From positions 27,247,278 through 27,311,277 of the forward strand of contig NC_080689.1 in the NCBI RefSeq assembly GCF_030445035.2: a stretch of DNA of 64,000 bases. Direction: 5' to 3'. The position numbers were made by a program, and so were the translations under genes. The stretch is from Dasypus novemcinctus (taxonomy: Eukaryota; Chordata; Mammalia; Cingulata; Dasypodidae). Positions 37,325 through 47,530 of this stretch are shown piece after piece (the stretch's first letter is position 1; the number at the start of each line of letters is the position of its first letter). Under the pieces are notes generated by a model. That model was not told the origin of the DNA. It saw nothing but the letters and a program-made list of their open reading frames with translations, and made no database searches.

Positions 37325-37975
37325 CAGTGCTTCTCAAACCTGAATGTGTGCATGAATTGCCTATTCCTTGGGGATCTTGTTAAAATGCAGATTCTGATTA
37401 TCAGAAGGGAGGGGGGAAACAGATGTGGCTCAACCAATTGGGCTCCCATTTACCATATAGGAGGTCCAGGGTTCAATGGCCAGGCCTCCTGGTGAGGGCA
37501 AGCTGGCCCACGTGGCAAGCTAGCCCATGCGAAGTACCAGCCCACGCTGGAATACCACCCCGTGCAGAGATGCCCCTCTGTGTGGGAATGCTGCACAGCA
37601 TGAGAAAGCCACCCTGCGGGAGGGCCGGCCGATGCTGAGAGCTGGCGCAGCAAGATGACGCAGCAAGAGACACAGTGGAGAGAAAATAAGAAGACATAGC
37701 AGAATACAGAGTTGAGGGGGTGCAAGAGAGTACTTGCCTCTCTCCCACTCCAGAAGGTCTTAGGATTGGTTCCCAGAGCCGCCTAATGAGAATACAAGCA
37801 GACACAGAAGAACACACAGTGAATGGACACAGAAAGCAGACAAAGGGGAAACGGGGAAGAAATAAATAAAATAAATGTTAAAAAAAAAAAAAAGGAATTG
37901 TGGGGCCTAAGATTCTGCATTTCTAACAATCTCACAGGTGATGCCAATGCTGAGAGTCCTTGAGCTAACTCTAAG
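37325..37975 (+). mobile_element. MER5A-type hAT element, split by a SINE
   Basis: Left part GCAGTGCTTCTCAAACCTGAATGTG ... CTTGTTAAAATGCAGATTCTG (37325-37400) and right part GATTCTGCATTTCTAACAATCTCACAGGTGATGCC (37911-37950) are the two halves of MER5A. The DAS-SINE at 37412-37894 sits between them. Confidence 0.8.
37412..37894 (+). mobile_element. DAS-type SINE, dimeric form, longest copy
   Basis: Head GAAACAGATGTGGCTCAACC with B box GGGTTCAATGGCC, several GCCCACGC-type repeats (37500-37640), a second head (AGTTGAGGGGGTGCAAGAGAG ... TTAGGATTGGTTCCC) and a pure A tail. No TSD is clear. Confidence 0.88.
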
Positions 37976-38039
37976 TAGCAAGACACTTGGAGAATGAATA
38001 AAATACTGTATCAATTTCCTAACCATTCTTCACATAACA

Positions 38040-38270
38040 GTATCTGACACTCATACTTAATATGTGCCTGATACTGTTTTAAGTGCTTTATAGATATTCA
38101 CTTGTTTAATTCTTGGAATAGCCCTCTACAGTAGGCACTATGATTAGTCTCACTTTACAGATGGGGAAACTAAGGCTCAAGGTTAATTAAATTACCAGAT
38201 ATCACATAGTAAGTGGTAGAGCCAGGATTCAAACTCAGACAGTGTGGCTTCAGAGTCTATGTGTTTAGCT
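38040..38270 (-). mobile_element. MIR SINE, near full length
   Basis: Antisense MIR with GTGCCTGATACTGTTTTAAGTGC, TCACTTTACAGATGGGGAAAC, CACATAGTAAGTGGTAGAGC and AGGATTCAAACTCAGACAG in order. A clear old mammalian MIR. Confidence 0.85.
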
Positions 38271-38827
38271 GCATGTAATAATCATGCCCATTTCAACAAT
38301 TTACCAACTTATCACTGTCTTCTGGACATACTTTAAGTTTTCAGTATTTCCTCCTTGAGATATAGAGTCCAACTTGAACATAGTATTCCAGATGCGATTG
38401 ACCAGCCTGTGAGGATCATTGTCATATTAATTCTGTCATTGTATTAGCCACTATCAACTTTGTGCTTTCTAGAGATTTGATAATTAGAGCCAGTTCACAA
38501 GGATTAGCTGTGGGATCCTGAAGCAGCTGTGGTTTTGGCTGTTTCTTTGACAAGTAGAGGCAGCAAAGAGGAATTGAGGTTAACAGTTTTAGCTGATTAC
38601 TGAGGCAGCAAGAGAAACCACTCCAAGACAAACAGATGTTGTTCATTCTGTATCCTGATGGGGAGGGATCAAGACCGGAAGGGCTGATCCAGCCAAGAGA
38701 TTGAGGCAGGGAATAGGATCCTGTGTGGTTGAGAAGACCAGTGAGGTCAGGGCAGAAAGCAAAGTGGAAAGGCTGAAGGAAGCTGGAGTATTATGAAGGG
38801 GCTGCTCAGGATTCAAGGAAGCTAGAG
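38271..38827. other. no gene or repeat recognised
   Basis: About 550 bp with no coding or repeat feature that I can support. Confidence 0.4.
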
Positions 38828-39780
38828 ATTCATTCATCCAATTAGTACATATTAATTCATGACTTCCTGTGTTCCAGCCACTCTGTTACATTCCGGTGAT
38901 AAAGTAAACGAACAGGACAGACTCAGTCTCCGCTCTCTGGGGATTCTAGTTCTTGTAGAGGAGACTGACAAGACAAAACCAAACCAAACCAAATCAGAAA
39001 TCAGAAAAATAAATCAGGGAAGTGGATGTGGCTCAACTGATAGAGCATCTGCCTACTACATGGGAGGTCCAGGGTTCGGTACCTAGGGCCTCCTGGCCTG
39101 TGTGGTGAGCTGGCCCACGCACAGTGCTGCCATGCACAAGGAGTGCTGTGCCACACAGGAGTTCCCCCCACATAGGGGTGCCCCAAGTGCAAGGAGTGTG
39201 CCCCGCAAGGAGAGCTGCCCAGCACACACAAAAAAAGTGCAACCTGCCCAGGAGAGGCACCACACACACGGAGAGCTGATGCAGCAAGATGACACAACAA
39301 AAAGAGACACAGATTCCTGGTGCCATCTGACAAGAGTGCAAGTGGACACAGAAGAACACACAGCGAATGGACACAGAGAGCAGACAGCTTGGGGGTTGGA
39401 AGGGGGAGAAATAAATAAAAAATAAACCTTAAAAAAATTAAATAAATCAGTTGCAGGCTATAATGAATATCTTGAAGGGAACAAGGGGCAGAGGTGGTGA
39501 AACCTAAGAAGGGGCTCTACTCGAGGTAGGGTGGGCAGGGAGGGCCTCCAGCAGAGACAAGTCAGCCATGTGAAGAGGAGGAAAAGGTGGTGGTGATGGC
39601 AGCACAACATTGTAAGTGTAATTAACATCACTGAATTGTATACTTGGAAGTAGTTAAAATGGGAAATTTTATGTTGTACATATGGTACCACAATTTTTTG
39701 AGAAAAGAGTAAGGCAAAGGGCATTGCAGGCAAGACGTAGTCATGCAAGGCCCAGGATTAGGAAAGACCTTAGCACCACC
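38828..39780 (-). mobile_element. LINE-2 tail, antisense, split by a SINE
   Basis: TTCATTCATCCAATTAGTAC, CTTCCTGTGTTCCAGCCAC and GTAGAGGAGACTGACAAG (38828-38975) are followed, after the SINE at 39018-39439, by GGGTGGGCAGGGAGGGCCTCC and GCATTGCAGGCAAGACG (to about 39780). An L1-like 3' end (AATTGTATACTTGGAAGTAG, about 39600-39705) is also mixed in. Confidence 0.5.
39018..39439 (+). mobile_element. DAS-type SINE, GGCTCAA-head form
   Basis: Head GGAAGTGGATGTGGCTCAACTG, B box GGGTTCGGTACC, tail AAATAAAAAATAAACC. TSD AAATAAATCAG at 39007-39017 and 39440-39450, perfect. Confidence 0.92.
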
Positions 39781-39784
39781 TCTG

Positions 39785-40247
39785 CCCCTTGGATTTTATT
39801 TGTAATGTGATCTGTAACCTGGGCATGATTGAATTACGATTAGGGTGTTGAGTCTCCACCCCTTGGTGGGTGGGGACTCACAGATAAAAGGCATGGCAAA
39901 GAACAGAGTTGGGGGCTTTCAATCTTGGAGTTTTGATTTTAGAGTTTGATGAAGAAGACTTAAACTGGATCCCTGGGAAGTCAGCATGCAGAGGACAGAG
40001 AAGCCAGCCCCAGGAAGGAAGGAACCTTGAAACCAGAGTAAAGCAAGCCCCAGGAACTTAGGAACCCAGGAAGCCTGAACTCTTGCAGACATTGGCAGCC
40101 ATCTTGCTCCAGATAGACTTTGGTGAGGGAAGTAAATTATGCTTTATGGCCTGGTATCTGCAAGCTCCTACCCCAAATAAATATCCTTTATAAAAACCAA
40201 CCTATTTCTGGTATTTTGCAACAGCACCCCTTTGGCTGACTAATATA
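39785..40247 (+). mobile_element. xenarthran-type LTR, 5'-shortened
   Basis: Same family as 1618-3862 and 59411-59931: ATTAGGGTGTTGAGTCTCC, TAAAAGGCATGGCAAAG, CATTGGCAGCCATCTTGC, then CTACCCCAAATAAATATCC (AATAAA near 40180) and TTGGCTGACTAATA at the end. The first about 60 bases of the family are missing. Confidence 0.65.
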
Positions 40248-40424
40248 GACAAGGAGACATATTTCTACCTCATTTTTCAGACTTGTGAAAGTATATTTAC
40301 AGGTTTTTTTATTACCCACAGTTTAATCTAAGTGCTCATATCTTGCTGTGTTTCAGGCCAACAAATGAGAGACTTTTTATACCTAGAAAGGATTTTAGAA
40401 TAATCAGATCCAATATTGCATTCT

Positions 40425-40530
40425 ACAGATGATGACATGGAGACTCAGAGAGATAACACCCCAAACACCCTAAAATCACTAGCTGGTGGCAGAGTTAGGC
40501 CTTGGACTGGTCTCCATTCTCCCAGTCCTC
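40425..40530 (-). mobile_element. MIR SINE remnant
   Basis: ACAGATGATGACATGGAGAC, TCAGAGAGATAACACC and AGCTGGTGGCAGAGTTAGGC follow antisense MIR. Confidence 0.5.
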
Positions 40531-41079
40531 TTCAAATCTTCACCTTACTTTGATGTCAGAGACCAAATATAGATTTGTCTCTGGTTGCTTTATTTACCAA
40601 CAGGAGATTCCGATTAATCTCTAGAGCTAATAATTTAGTCATTAGCAAAATGATTAACAATGGGATTTTCATTTGGAGACCTTTGAAATTGTGAACCTCC
40701 TTCCTAAAACAGTTGGGAAATCTGAAAAGAAAAAACAAAACAAAGCAAAACAAAAAACAGTAATGTATAAATACGTATTGGAACAGTTAGTCACTCCTTT
40801 ACCATTGTGTTTCCCAGCAGCTCTTTCTATCACAATTGGTTTGGCAACGGAATAGATGATAAGCACTAGCACTCACCTTTATAATACCAAGACATTCAAT
40901 TTGCCTTTTTTAAGTACGTGCTAGAAGAGGACTGGGAAGTTGCAATGTAAATATTCCCCAGAAGCAAAGAGATGTCTTTATTAGTGGAACTAGAAAGTGA
41001 TACGCCCAGTTGGTTAATTTTTTATGCCCAGATTTGTTTGAATTAGGTTTGGTTAATAACACTGCTGATCAATATTATA

Positions 41080-41725
41080 AAGATTAGCACATCTTTCATT
41101 ATATTGCATAATTCAAACATGCAGCAAAATACAGAGAATAACAAACAAAAATTGTGTATCTACCACTCAGCTCAGTCATAATAAAATTTTGCCATATTTG
41201 CTTCAGAACCTTTTTCTTCCTCCTTCCCTCTTTTTCCCTTTCCTTCCCTTTCTTCCTTTTCTTCTCCCTCCTCCCTTATTGATATAGTTAAAGCCCCTAT
41301 AACTAACCTGACTGTATTCCTCTCCCATGGTTTGCAGAAGTAACAATGATCCTGAATTTCTTGTTTTAATTCCTATGTGATCTCTTGTACTTATACTATT
41401 TTGTACTTACAGTATATGTGTTTATTTTATCTATTAAATGATATATTCTCTGCTTTCTTCTCTAACTTCTCACTCAACATGTTATTAACATATATCCTCT
41501 AGTTACTTTAAACTGCTTTATAGTATTCCACTGTATAAAAAGGCCACAGTTTATCAGTTTTCCTGTTGATGGATCTATAAGTTGTTTCTATTATTTTTAT
41601 TTTACAAACATGCAGGAATATGCATTCTTTTACTTGCCTCCTTGTGAGAGTTTCTCTACAGAATACATACCTAAGTGTGGTATTACTGGATTGCATCACA
41701 GGTCTTTGAAAAGAATTTTTACAAT
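41080..41725 (-). mobile_element. L1M-type 3' UTR fragment, antisense
   Basis: TACCACTCAGCTCAGTCATAA, ATTGATATAGTTAAAGCCCC, TAGTATTCCACTGTATAAAAAG and GTGTGGTATTACTGGATTGC follow the complement of an old L1 3' UTR. A pyrimidine tract at 41205-41280 lies inside. Confidence 0.5.
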
Positions 41726-42015
41726 GATAGTAAAACATTAGTTACTTTAAAAAAGTGTCAAGATAAGTGTTGGAAGAAATAGAATGTCTGCCATAGGAAG
41801 AAAAACAGTGTGGAATAGTGGCTGAATAAGATATAGAATCCTATGCTATTTTTTTTTTTAAGGCAATTCAACTTTTGACAAAAGAGTAAATTGAACATAC
41901 AAGTAAACTGAACAATCACTGAAAATCACAGTTTCATCTACAGATAAGATGCTCCCGTTTATGTTCTTTACTTCCATGAAGGCTTTTAGAATTTTTCTTT
42001 CTTTCTGGGAAAAGT

Positions 42016-42432
42016 TGTAGGGAGCCACCCGCTGTGAGACCTATCTACAACCTCCCACAACATGGTGGATCTCACAACATGGCGGAGTTCACAAATCTGC
42101 CCTGTCATTTCCTTATTCTTCTCCTCCCTGCTTCTTTGTTCTCCCCCTCCCGCCACTACTCAGGTGACCACAGCAATACACGTGCGCAAGGCGCAAAACT
42201 CCACAGACCCGGTGCGAACTGTTGGCCAATCCCCTCCTTGGACGTCTGCCACCCACAAGACCAGCCTATCACCTATGTACACGTTCCCTTCCCTCTCTAT
42301 ATATCCCCGTGTTTTACCCCCAATAAACGAGACTTGATCAGAATCCTGTCTTGTCTCCATTCTTCTCTCGACTCCTGCCCCACCCTGCTTCTTCCCACAG
42401 GCCCCTGGACTCGCCGCCGCCGGACCGGAGCA
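42016..42432 (+). mobile_element. class-II-like (ERVK/IAP-type) solo LTR, 417 bp
   Basis: The element starts TGTAGGGAGCCACCC and ends GGAGCA, with the 6-bp duplication AAAAGT at 42010-42015 and 42433-42438. Six-base duplications and a TGT(A/T)GGGAGCC start are typical of class II (betaretrovirus-like) ERVs. It contains a TATA box (CTCTATATATCC, 42296-42307) and a poly(A) signal AATAAA (42322-42327) followed by a U5-like C-rich part. Perfect TSD, a clean promoter and several surviving CpG sites suggest a rather young insertion. No internal viral genes are present. Confidence 0.85.
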
Positions 42433-42529
42433 AAAAGTGACTACTTCCTCCTTTGAGCCCTCTCCTACCTGACTCTATTATATGTAGCACATTATATTTT
42501 CTATGGTTTGTTTACATGTCTCTTAGTAG

Positions 42530-42625
42530 GCTGCATGTTTTTGAGGGCAGTGTTCATGTCTTATTTGTGTCCCCAGGGCACAGAACACAGTAGGTACTTA
42601 ATACTGTGTGAAGAATAAGTGAACT
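42530..42625 (+). mobile_element. LINE-2 3' end
   Basis: TTTTTGAGGGCAGTGTTCATGTC, CCCCAGGGCACAGAACACAG and TAGGTACTTAATACTG are the end of L2. Confidence 0.6.
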
Positions 42626-42777
42626 GTCCAAGTCTTAGAAGATGCTTCAGACTTAGCCATGGGTTTCTGATGACAGGATCAGTTAGAGAAAGTAAATTTA
42701 ACGTATGGAGAAGGAGGTTTTGTCTTTTTGTCTTCAACTGGACCTACAAAAAGCAAGATTAATATAAAAGGTGATAT

Positions 42778-43190
42778 GGTGGTGGACTTGGCCCAGTGGT
42801 TGGGGCGTCCGTCTACCACATGGGAGGTCCGCGGTTCAAACCCCAGGCCTCCTTGACCCGTGTGGAGCTGGCCATGCGCAGTGCTGATGCGCACAAGGAG
42901 TGCCCTGCCACGCTGGGGTGTCCCCCGCGTAGGGGAGCCCCATGCGCAAGGAGTGCACTCCATAAGGAGAGCCGCCCAGCGCAAAAGAAAGTGCAGTCTG
43001 CCCAGGAATGGCACCGCACACACGGAGAGCTGACACAACAAGATGATGCAACAAAAAGAAACACGGATTCCCATGCTGCTGACAACAACAGAAGTGGACA
43101 AAGAAGACACAGCAAATAGACACAGATAACAGACAACGGGGGTGGGGGAGGGGAGAAAAATAAATAAATCTTAAAAAAAATAAAATAAAA
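42778..43190 (+). mobile_element. DAS-type SINE, long form
   Basis: Complete copy with A box (TTGGCCCAGTGGTTGGGGC) and B box (GCGGTTCAAACCCC). TSD TAAAAGGTGATAT (13 bp, perfect) at 42765-42777 and 43191-43203. Confidence 0.95.
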
Positions 43191-43203
43191 TAAAAGGTGA
43201 TAT

Positions 43204-44795
43204 AAATGTCTAGTAAATATATTGCACAGGAATTGCTTAGAATTTGAGTGAAGACCTTTGTTATGCATAATTAGATGTATCAGTACACAGTTAATTTAAG
43301 CAACTTAAAATTACAAATTGTGAAATGCCTTCTATTTTCATTTAGGGATTTAATTCTTTATCAACCAGATTATAATCTGGGATACTGGATTTTGTATCGT
43401 TGGGATTGCTGATTCAATGGAATAATTCTTCTACAATGCTTAGCATAATGTTTGGCACATAGTAAATAAATAAATACTAGTTTTACTATTATCAACTGAT
43501 TCCATACTTAGTTCTCTCTAATTATACCACATGTTTCTTGGCAGTTGAGGAAGCTTCAATCTATATTTTTGGACTAGTACATTTGTAAAGCTGCCAGCTC
43601 ATAAAAAGGAAGACATCCCAAAGTTTGAACCTTAAAATTAAGCACCTAATGGGAAATGCTTGAATATTTTTGAGTTAGGTATAAGAAAAATATAAGGATT
43701 TTATATTATAAACATATTTTTTGGAATGTACGAAAGTTATTAGAATATTTTAAGAATGCCTTCTCCATTCATAAGGGCTTCTTTACTATGAATACTGTAT
43801 CATGTACTTGAAAGTTGGTGGCTAGTTTCATTCCCCCAAAGCGCCTTTTCAATGGTAAATGTGAGGCAGCTGTGGTTTACCAGAAGTACAACTCACTGAG
43901 CTCCACCATAACTAGTATGTGTTTACATTTTGACTCACGATGCCCGACAGGCTTTTAATCATAGGGAAAAAAGTAATATTACTCAGACTTCATTGTTTAA
44001 TCTTCCATTCATTTGTTTTCCAAGTTTGATTCAGTCTGTGGGAAGGTTCCTTTTTATTGAATTAGGCAATCCTGATTTCTGCCTTTTATCTTCTCTTTGG
44101 TATTTTGAGGCAGCTATGAAAAGCCTATGATAAGCTCCTTACTTCCTAGATCTATGAATACAAGCCCCAGTGGGCTGGATTCATCCTAAATACATTTTGA
44201 AATCACATCAGCACTTTCAGATCACCAAGTTACTTCTTAATAAATTGTCTTAATGTTAAATACTGTTTTAGATACATGAAAGAGAGTAGTTTCTAAATGT
44301 GTAACTACTTGCTGAGAATAGTAAACACAGGACATTTAATTAAATGAGGCCCCAAAATTTTTATTATGCTGTCACAGGGTATTTGAATAACTACTGTAAA
44401 CGAGTTCTATTTGTATAAAAGTGATTTTCTAAATCTAATAGTCCCTATTTCAAAATATAGTTCTAGTTCTTGGGAAAAACTGGAAATGGAATGGCCATAT
44501 CTCCATAGCTAAAACAAATTAGAGGGTTGCAGCAGTCGAGTGAACCCAGAGACAGAGAGGGGGAAAACAGCTTTCTTCCCTGACCTACTCAGATAACTTA
44601 CTCAACTCATTTTGCCTAGTCATTAGAAAATGAATTCTCCATTATAGAATTTCTTCCACTCAAGTGAACAACATTGATACATTTAAATTGGATTAAAAAA
44701 ATTCCTGCATCCGTAAAAATATTGGGATAACTGCCTTAAATAAAGCTTATTTTTTTAGGTCACAGAAATTTAGTCAAAGAGAAACCAATCAAAGA
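43204..44795. other. no gene; mostly unassigned
   Basis: Apart from a possible MIR/L2 tail at 43425-43485 (CTTAGCATAATGTTTGGCAC), I see neither coding sequence nor a recognisable repeat. Confidence 0.4.
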
Positions 44796-44799
44796 TAAT

Positions 44800-44985
44800 A
44801 ACCAGTACCACTTATTGAGGATCCATGTGACAAAATTTTAACATTCTTTAACCCTTATAGCCAGTTTGTTGGATGAATAGTATCATTTAAATTTTAGATA
44901 AAAGGAAATTTCTGCTCAAATTGGTTGAGCAACTTGCCCAAGCTGGTGAGTATCAAGACTGATGCTAAAATCCCAGACTACCTGG
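44800..44985 (-). mobile_element. MIR SINE remnant
   Basis: TACCACTTATTGAGGATCC, TTTAGATAAAAGGAAATTTC, AACTTGCCCAAGCTGGTGAG and AAATCCCAGACTACC follow antisense MIR. Confidence 0.55.
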
Positions 44986-45033
44986 TAGTTGTGTCTGAGA
45001 ACACTTATTCTTTCCTCTACAAAACACAGTTGG

Positions 45034-45440
45034 AGGGAAGTGGATGTGGCTCAACTGATAGAGCGTCCATCTACCATATGGAGGGTCCAGGGTTCGATCC
45101 CCAGGCCTCCTGACCTGTGTGGTGAGCTGGCCCACGTGCAGTGCTGCAGCATGCAAGGAGTGCTGTGCCATGCAGGGGTGTCCCCACGTAGGGGAGCCCC
45201 ATGCACAAGGAGTGCACCCCACAAGGAGAAGCTACCCCGTGTGAAAAAAGTGCAGCCTGCCCAGGAGTGGCGCTGCGCACACAGAGAGCTGACGTAGCAA
45301 GATGACGCAAAAAAAAAAAGAGACGTAGTTTCCCAGTGCTGCCAGATAATGCAAGTGTACGCAGAAGAACACACAGAGAGCAGACAACAGGGGGTGGGAA
45401 GGGGAGAGAAATAAATATAAAGTCTTAAAAAAACACAAAC
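45034..45440 (+). mobile_element. DAS-type SINE, GGCTCAA-head form
   Basis: Head AGGGAAGTGGATGTGGCTC, good B box (GGGTTCGATCCCC near 45090), tail AAATAAATATAAAGTC. TSD ACACAGTTGG at 45024-45033 and 45441-45450. The right TSD also serves the next SINE. Confidence 0.93.
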
Positions 45441-45450
45441 ACACAGTTGG

Positions 45451-45648
45451 GGAACAGATGTGGCTCAACCAGTTGAATGCCTACCTCCCAGATGAGAGAT
45501 TCCAGGTTTGGTTTCTAGTGCTGCCTAAAGAAGACAAGCAAGAAATGAGCCACAAAAAACAAAAACAGGAACAAAAAGCAACAAGCAGACAATGAGCACA
45601 AATTAATGCACAAACAGACGAGGGAGCCATGAGGGGAGTGGGGGTGGA
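45451..45648 (+). mobile_element. short DAS-related SINE at the same target site
   Basis: Head GGAACAGATGTGGCTCAACC, then an A-rich body (AACAAAAACAGGAAC) and a short G-rich end. Its left TSD is the right TSD of the preceding SINE (45441-45450). The right copy ACACAGTTG is at 45650-45658. Confidence 0.8.
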
Positions 45649-45758
45649 AACACAGTTGATGCAGAGGAGAATCATTTTGTAATCCTTTTGATTGCTCTGA
45701 TTTTTCAGAAAAGCTATAAGACATGGATAAAATGGTGATAAAAACATATCTAATAAGA

Positions 45759-45853
45759 GCACAGCGGGTGTAGCTCAGTGGTTGAGTGCTGGCTTCACAT
45801 GTATGAGGTCCTGGGTTCAATCTCTGGTACCATCTTAAAAAACAAAACAAAAC
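45759..45853 (+). mobile_element. short tRNA-Ala-like SINE
   Basis: GGGTGTAGCTCAGTGGTTGAG and GAGGTCCTGGGTTCAATCTC match the A and B boxes of tRNA-Ala. It ends in an A-rich tail (AAAAAACAAAACAAAAC). The anticodon position reads CAC where alanine CGC would be expected, consistent with CpG decay. TSD TCTAATAAGA/TCCAATAAGA. Confidence 0.8.
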
Positions 45854-46404
45854 CTGTCCAATAAGAATGCAGTTGTATCTTCCTTCTGCTGCCATCTGTT
45901 TTTCTCTTTCCCCACTTGGGATATCTGCAAACTTTTACCATTAATCCTTAAACTTTTCCTCTGTCCTCATTCCCCTCTTGCTCCTACACCCATTAATGTA
46001 AAAGATTTTCCTTTCAAATTATACAACTAAGTTTTAGCACTTAAACTCACATAATCATTACGTAGAAAAATTGTTAGTCTAACTGATGGCTACGTTTTTG
46101 CCAAGATTCACCACTTTGGAAGTTGGTTGTCAGTAAAATAGATTTCCCAATAGTTTGGTGAGATCAAGTGCCAAATTACTCAGAGGATGAAAAACAAATA
46201 CTGCAGGTCCTGTGGACTGTTCTGCCAAGCTGTTCACTGAAATTTCCAATGGCTTGGAAGAATCCAGCCAGAAAGATCCCAAAATGTCTGTACTATAACC
46301 TCATCTGTTGATGAGCCGGACCACAAATGCCGTGAACAGATCCAATGGCCTTTCAGGTGGTGACGTAAGCAGGGATTCACAAAGAAGCCTCTTTGAGGGG
46401 CTGG

Positions 46405-46595
46405 GTTGTACAGTGGCTAATGACAGGAACACTGGAGCTTGCCTAATAGGGCTCTGCTCCTTGGACAGGCAACGGAAACTCTGTTTCAGATTCTCTGCCT
46501 GTAAAATGGGGATAATATTTCACAGAGTTGAAAGTGAGAAATGAGCTAATTTATACAAAGCTCATAGAATAGTACTTGGCATGGAGAGAATACTC
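46405..46595 (+). mobile_element. MIR SINE
   Basis: GGTTGTACAGTGGCTAATGAC, GATTCTCTGCCTGTAAAATGG, GGGATAATATTTC and AGAATAGTACTTGGCATG follow MIR in sense. Confidence 0.75.
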
Positions 46596-46614
46596 ACTCT
46601 AGAGTTGGCCGTTG

Positions 46615-46745
46615 ATTCTCCTAATGGACCTGTGAGGCAGTGACTTTTGTTAACGTCATTCACAGAAGTGGAAATTGACAGGACAGAGGCAGGATTTGAA
46701 GAGAAGTCGTTTGACTTCAAAACACTCCTTACCGCTGTGCCTCTC
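46615..46745 (-). mobile_element. MIR SINE remnant
   Basis: CACAGAAGTGGAAATTGACAG, GAGGCAGGATTTGAAGAG and ACTCCTTACCGCTGTGCC follow antisense MIR. Confidence 0.6.
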
Positions 46746-47129
46746 TGTTTGAAAGATACAGAGTGGGAAAAATAACCTATGGTGTCAGCTACCACCGTGT
46801 GGCTTGCCCCTGTGTCACTTCCTAGGGGTGAAATAAGGGGAAACCAGGCAGCAAACTGGCAGGGCAAGGGTTTGGGGGCTTCTCTTGCCTGGTTGGGAGT
46901 GTAAGTGATGTGAACCACTTCAGTGGACCTGGCTGTCCTTAACCACAGCCAGGTGACTCCTCTGTGGTGATCAAGGTCGGCAGATGAAGTGTAGGAGCCA
47001 CCACCCTCTCAAAACAGACATTCCAGCACAAACCAGCAGAGAAATCCATGTCAATTCACTTGCAGCCTCAGAGGAAACCACAAAATGCATCTTCCTGTCT
47101 GTTGGACAATAATTAGAGCTTTTCCCATG

Positions 47130-47270
47130 CATCTTCTCAAAAGTCTTATGGATTAGGTTTAATTATTCTACTCAAGAAATGAGGAAAATAAGACTCAGAG
47201 GAATTAGGTGAATTTTCCAAGGTTATTATTCGGCTTGTAAATGGACAACCAGGATTTAAACATCGGTTTG
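47130..47270 (-). mobile_element. MIR SINE remnant
   Basis: TACTCAAGAAATGAGGAAAATAAGAC, TTAGGTGAATTTTCCAAGG and CAACCAGGATTTAAACATC follow antisense MIR. Confidence 0.6.
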
Positions 47271-47322
47271 TATTGTAATAAAAAAACCATGATCCTCTCT
47301 CTATTTAGGGGTTATTCCTTTG

Positions 47323-47530
47323 CTTTTTTTTTTTTTTTTTAATGTATTGGGGGCCACGGATTGAACCCGGGACCTTGTATATGAGAAGCCAGTGTCACAT
47401 CAATTTCCCTCAGTTGGTTTTTTCCATTTGCTTCTGCTTGTTTTTGTTTTTTCAGGACCCACTGGAACTGAACCTGGGACCTCCAATGTGGGAGGCAGGT
47501 GCTCAACAGCTTGAGCCACATTTGCTTCTG
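47323..47530 (-). mobile_element. dimeric tRNA-derived SINE, short, inverted
   Basis: Two tRNA-like units lie head to tail on the minus strand. One has its B-box complement near 47360 (GATTGAACCCGGGACC), the other near 47470 (CTGAACCTGGGACC); the complement of the GTGGCTCAAGC head is at 47510-47520. A poly(T) start at 47323-47340 is the tail. Confidence 0.78.

Noticed and set aside
45759-45853. tRNA gene
   Set aside because: A and B boxes look like tRNA-Ala, but acceptor and anticodon stems are poorly paired, the anticodon is not Ala, and it has a poly(A) tail and TSD, so it is a SINE. The same holds for 57280-57366.
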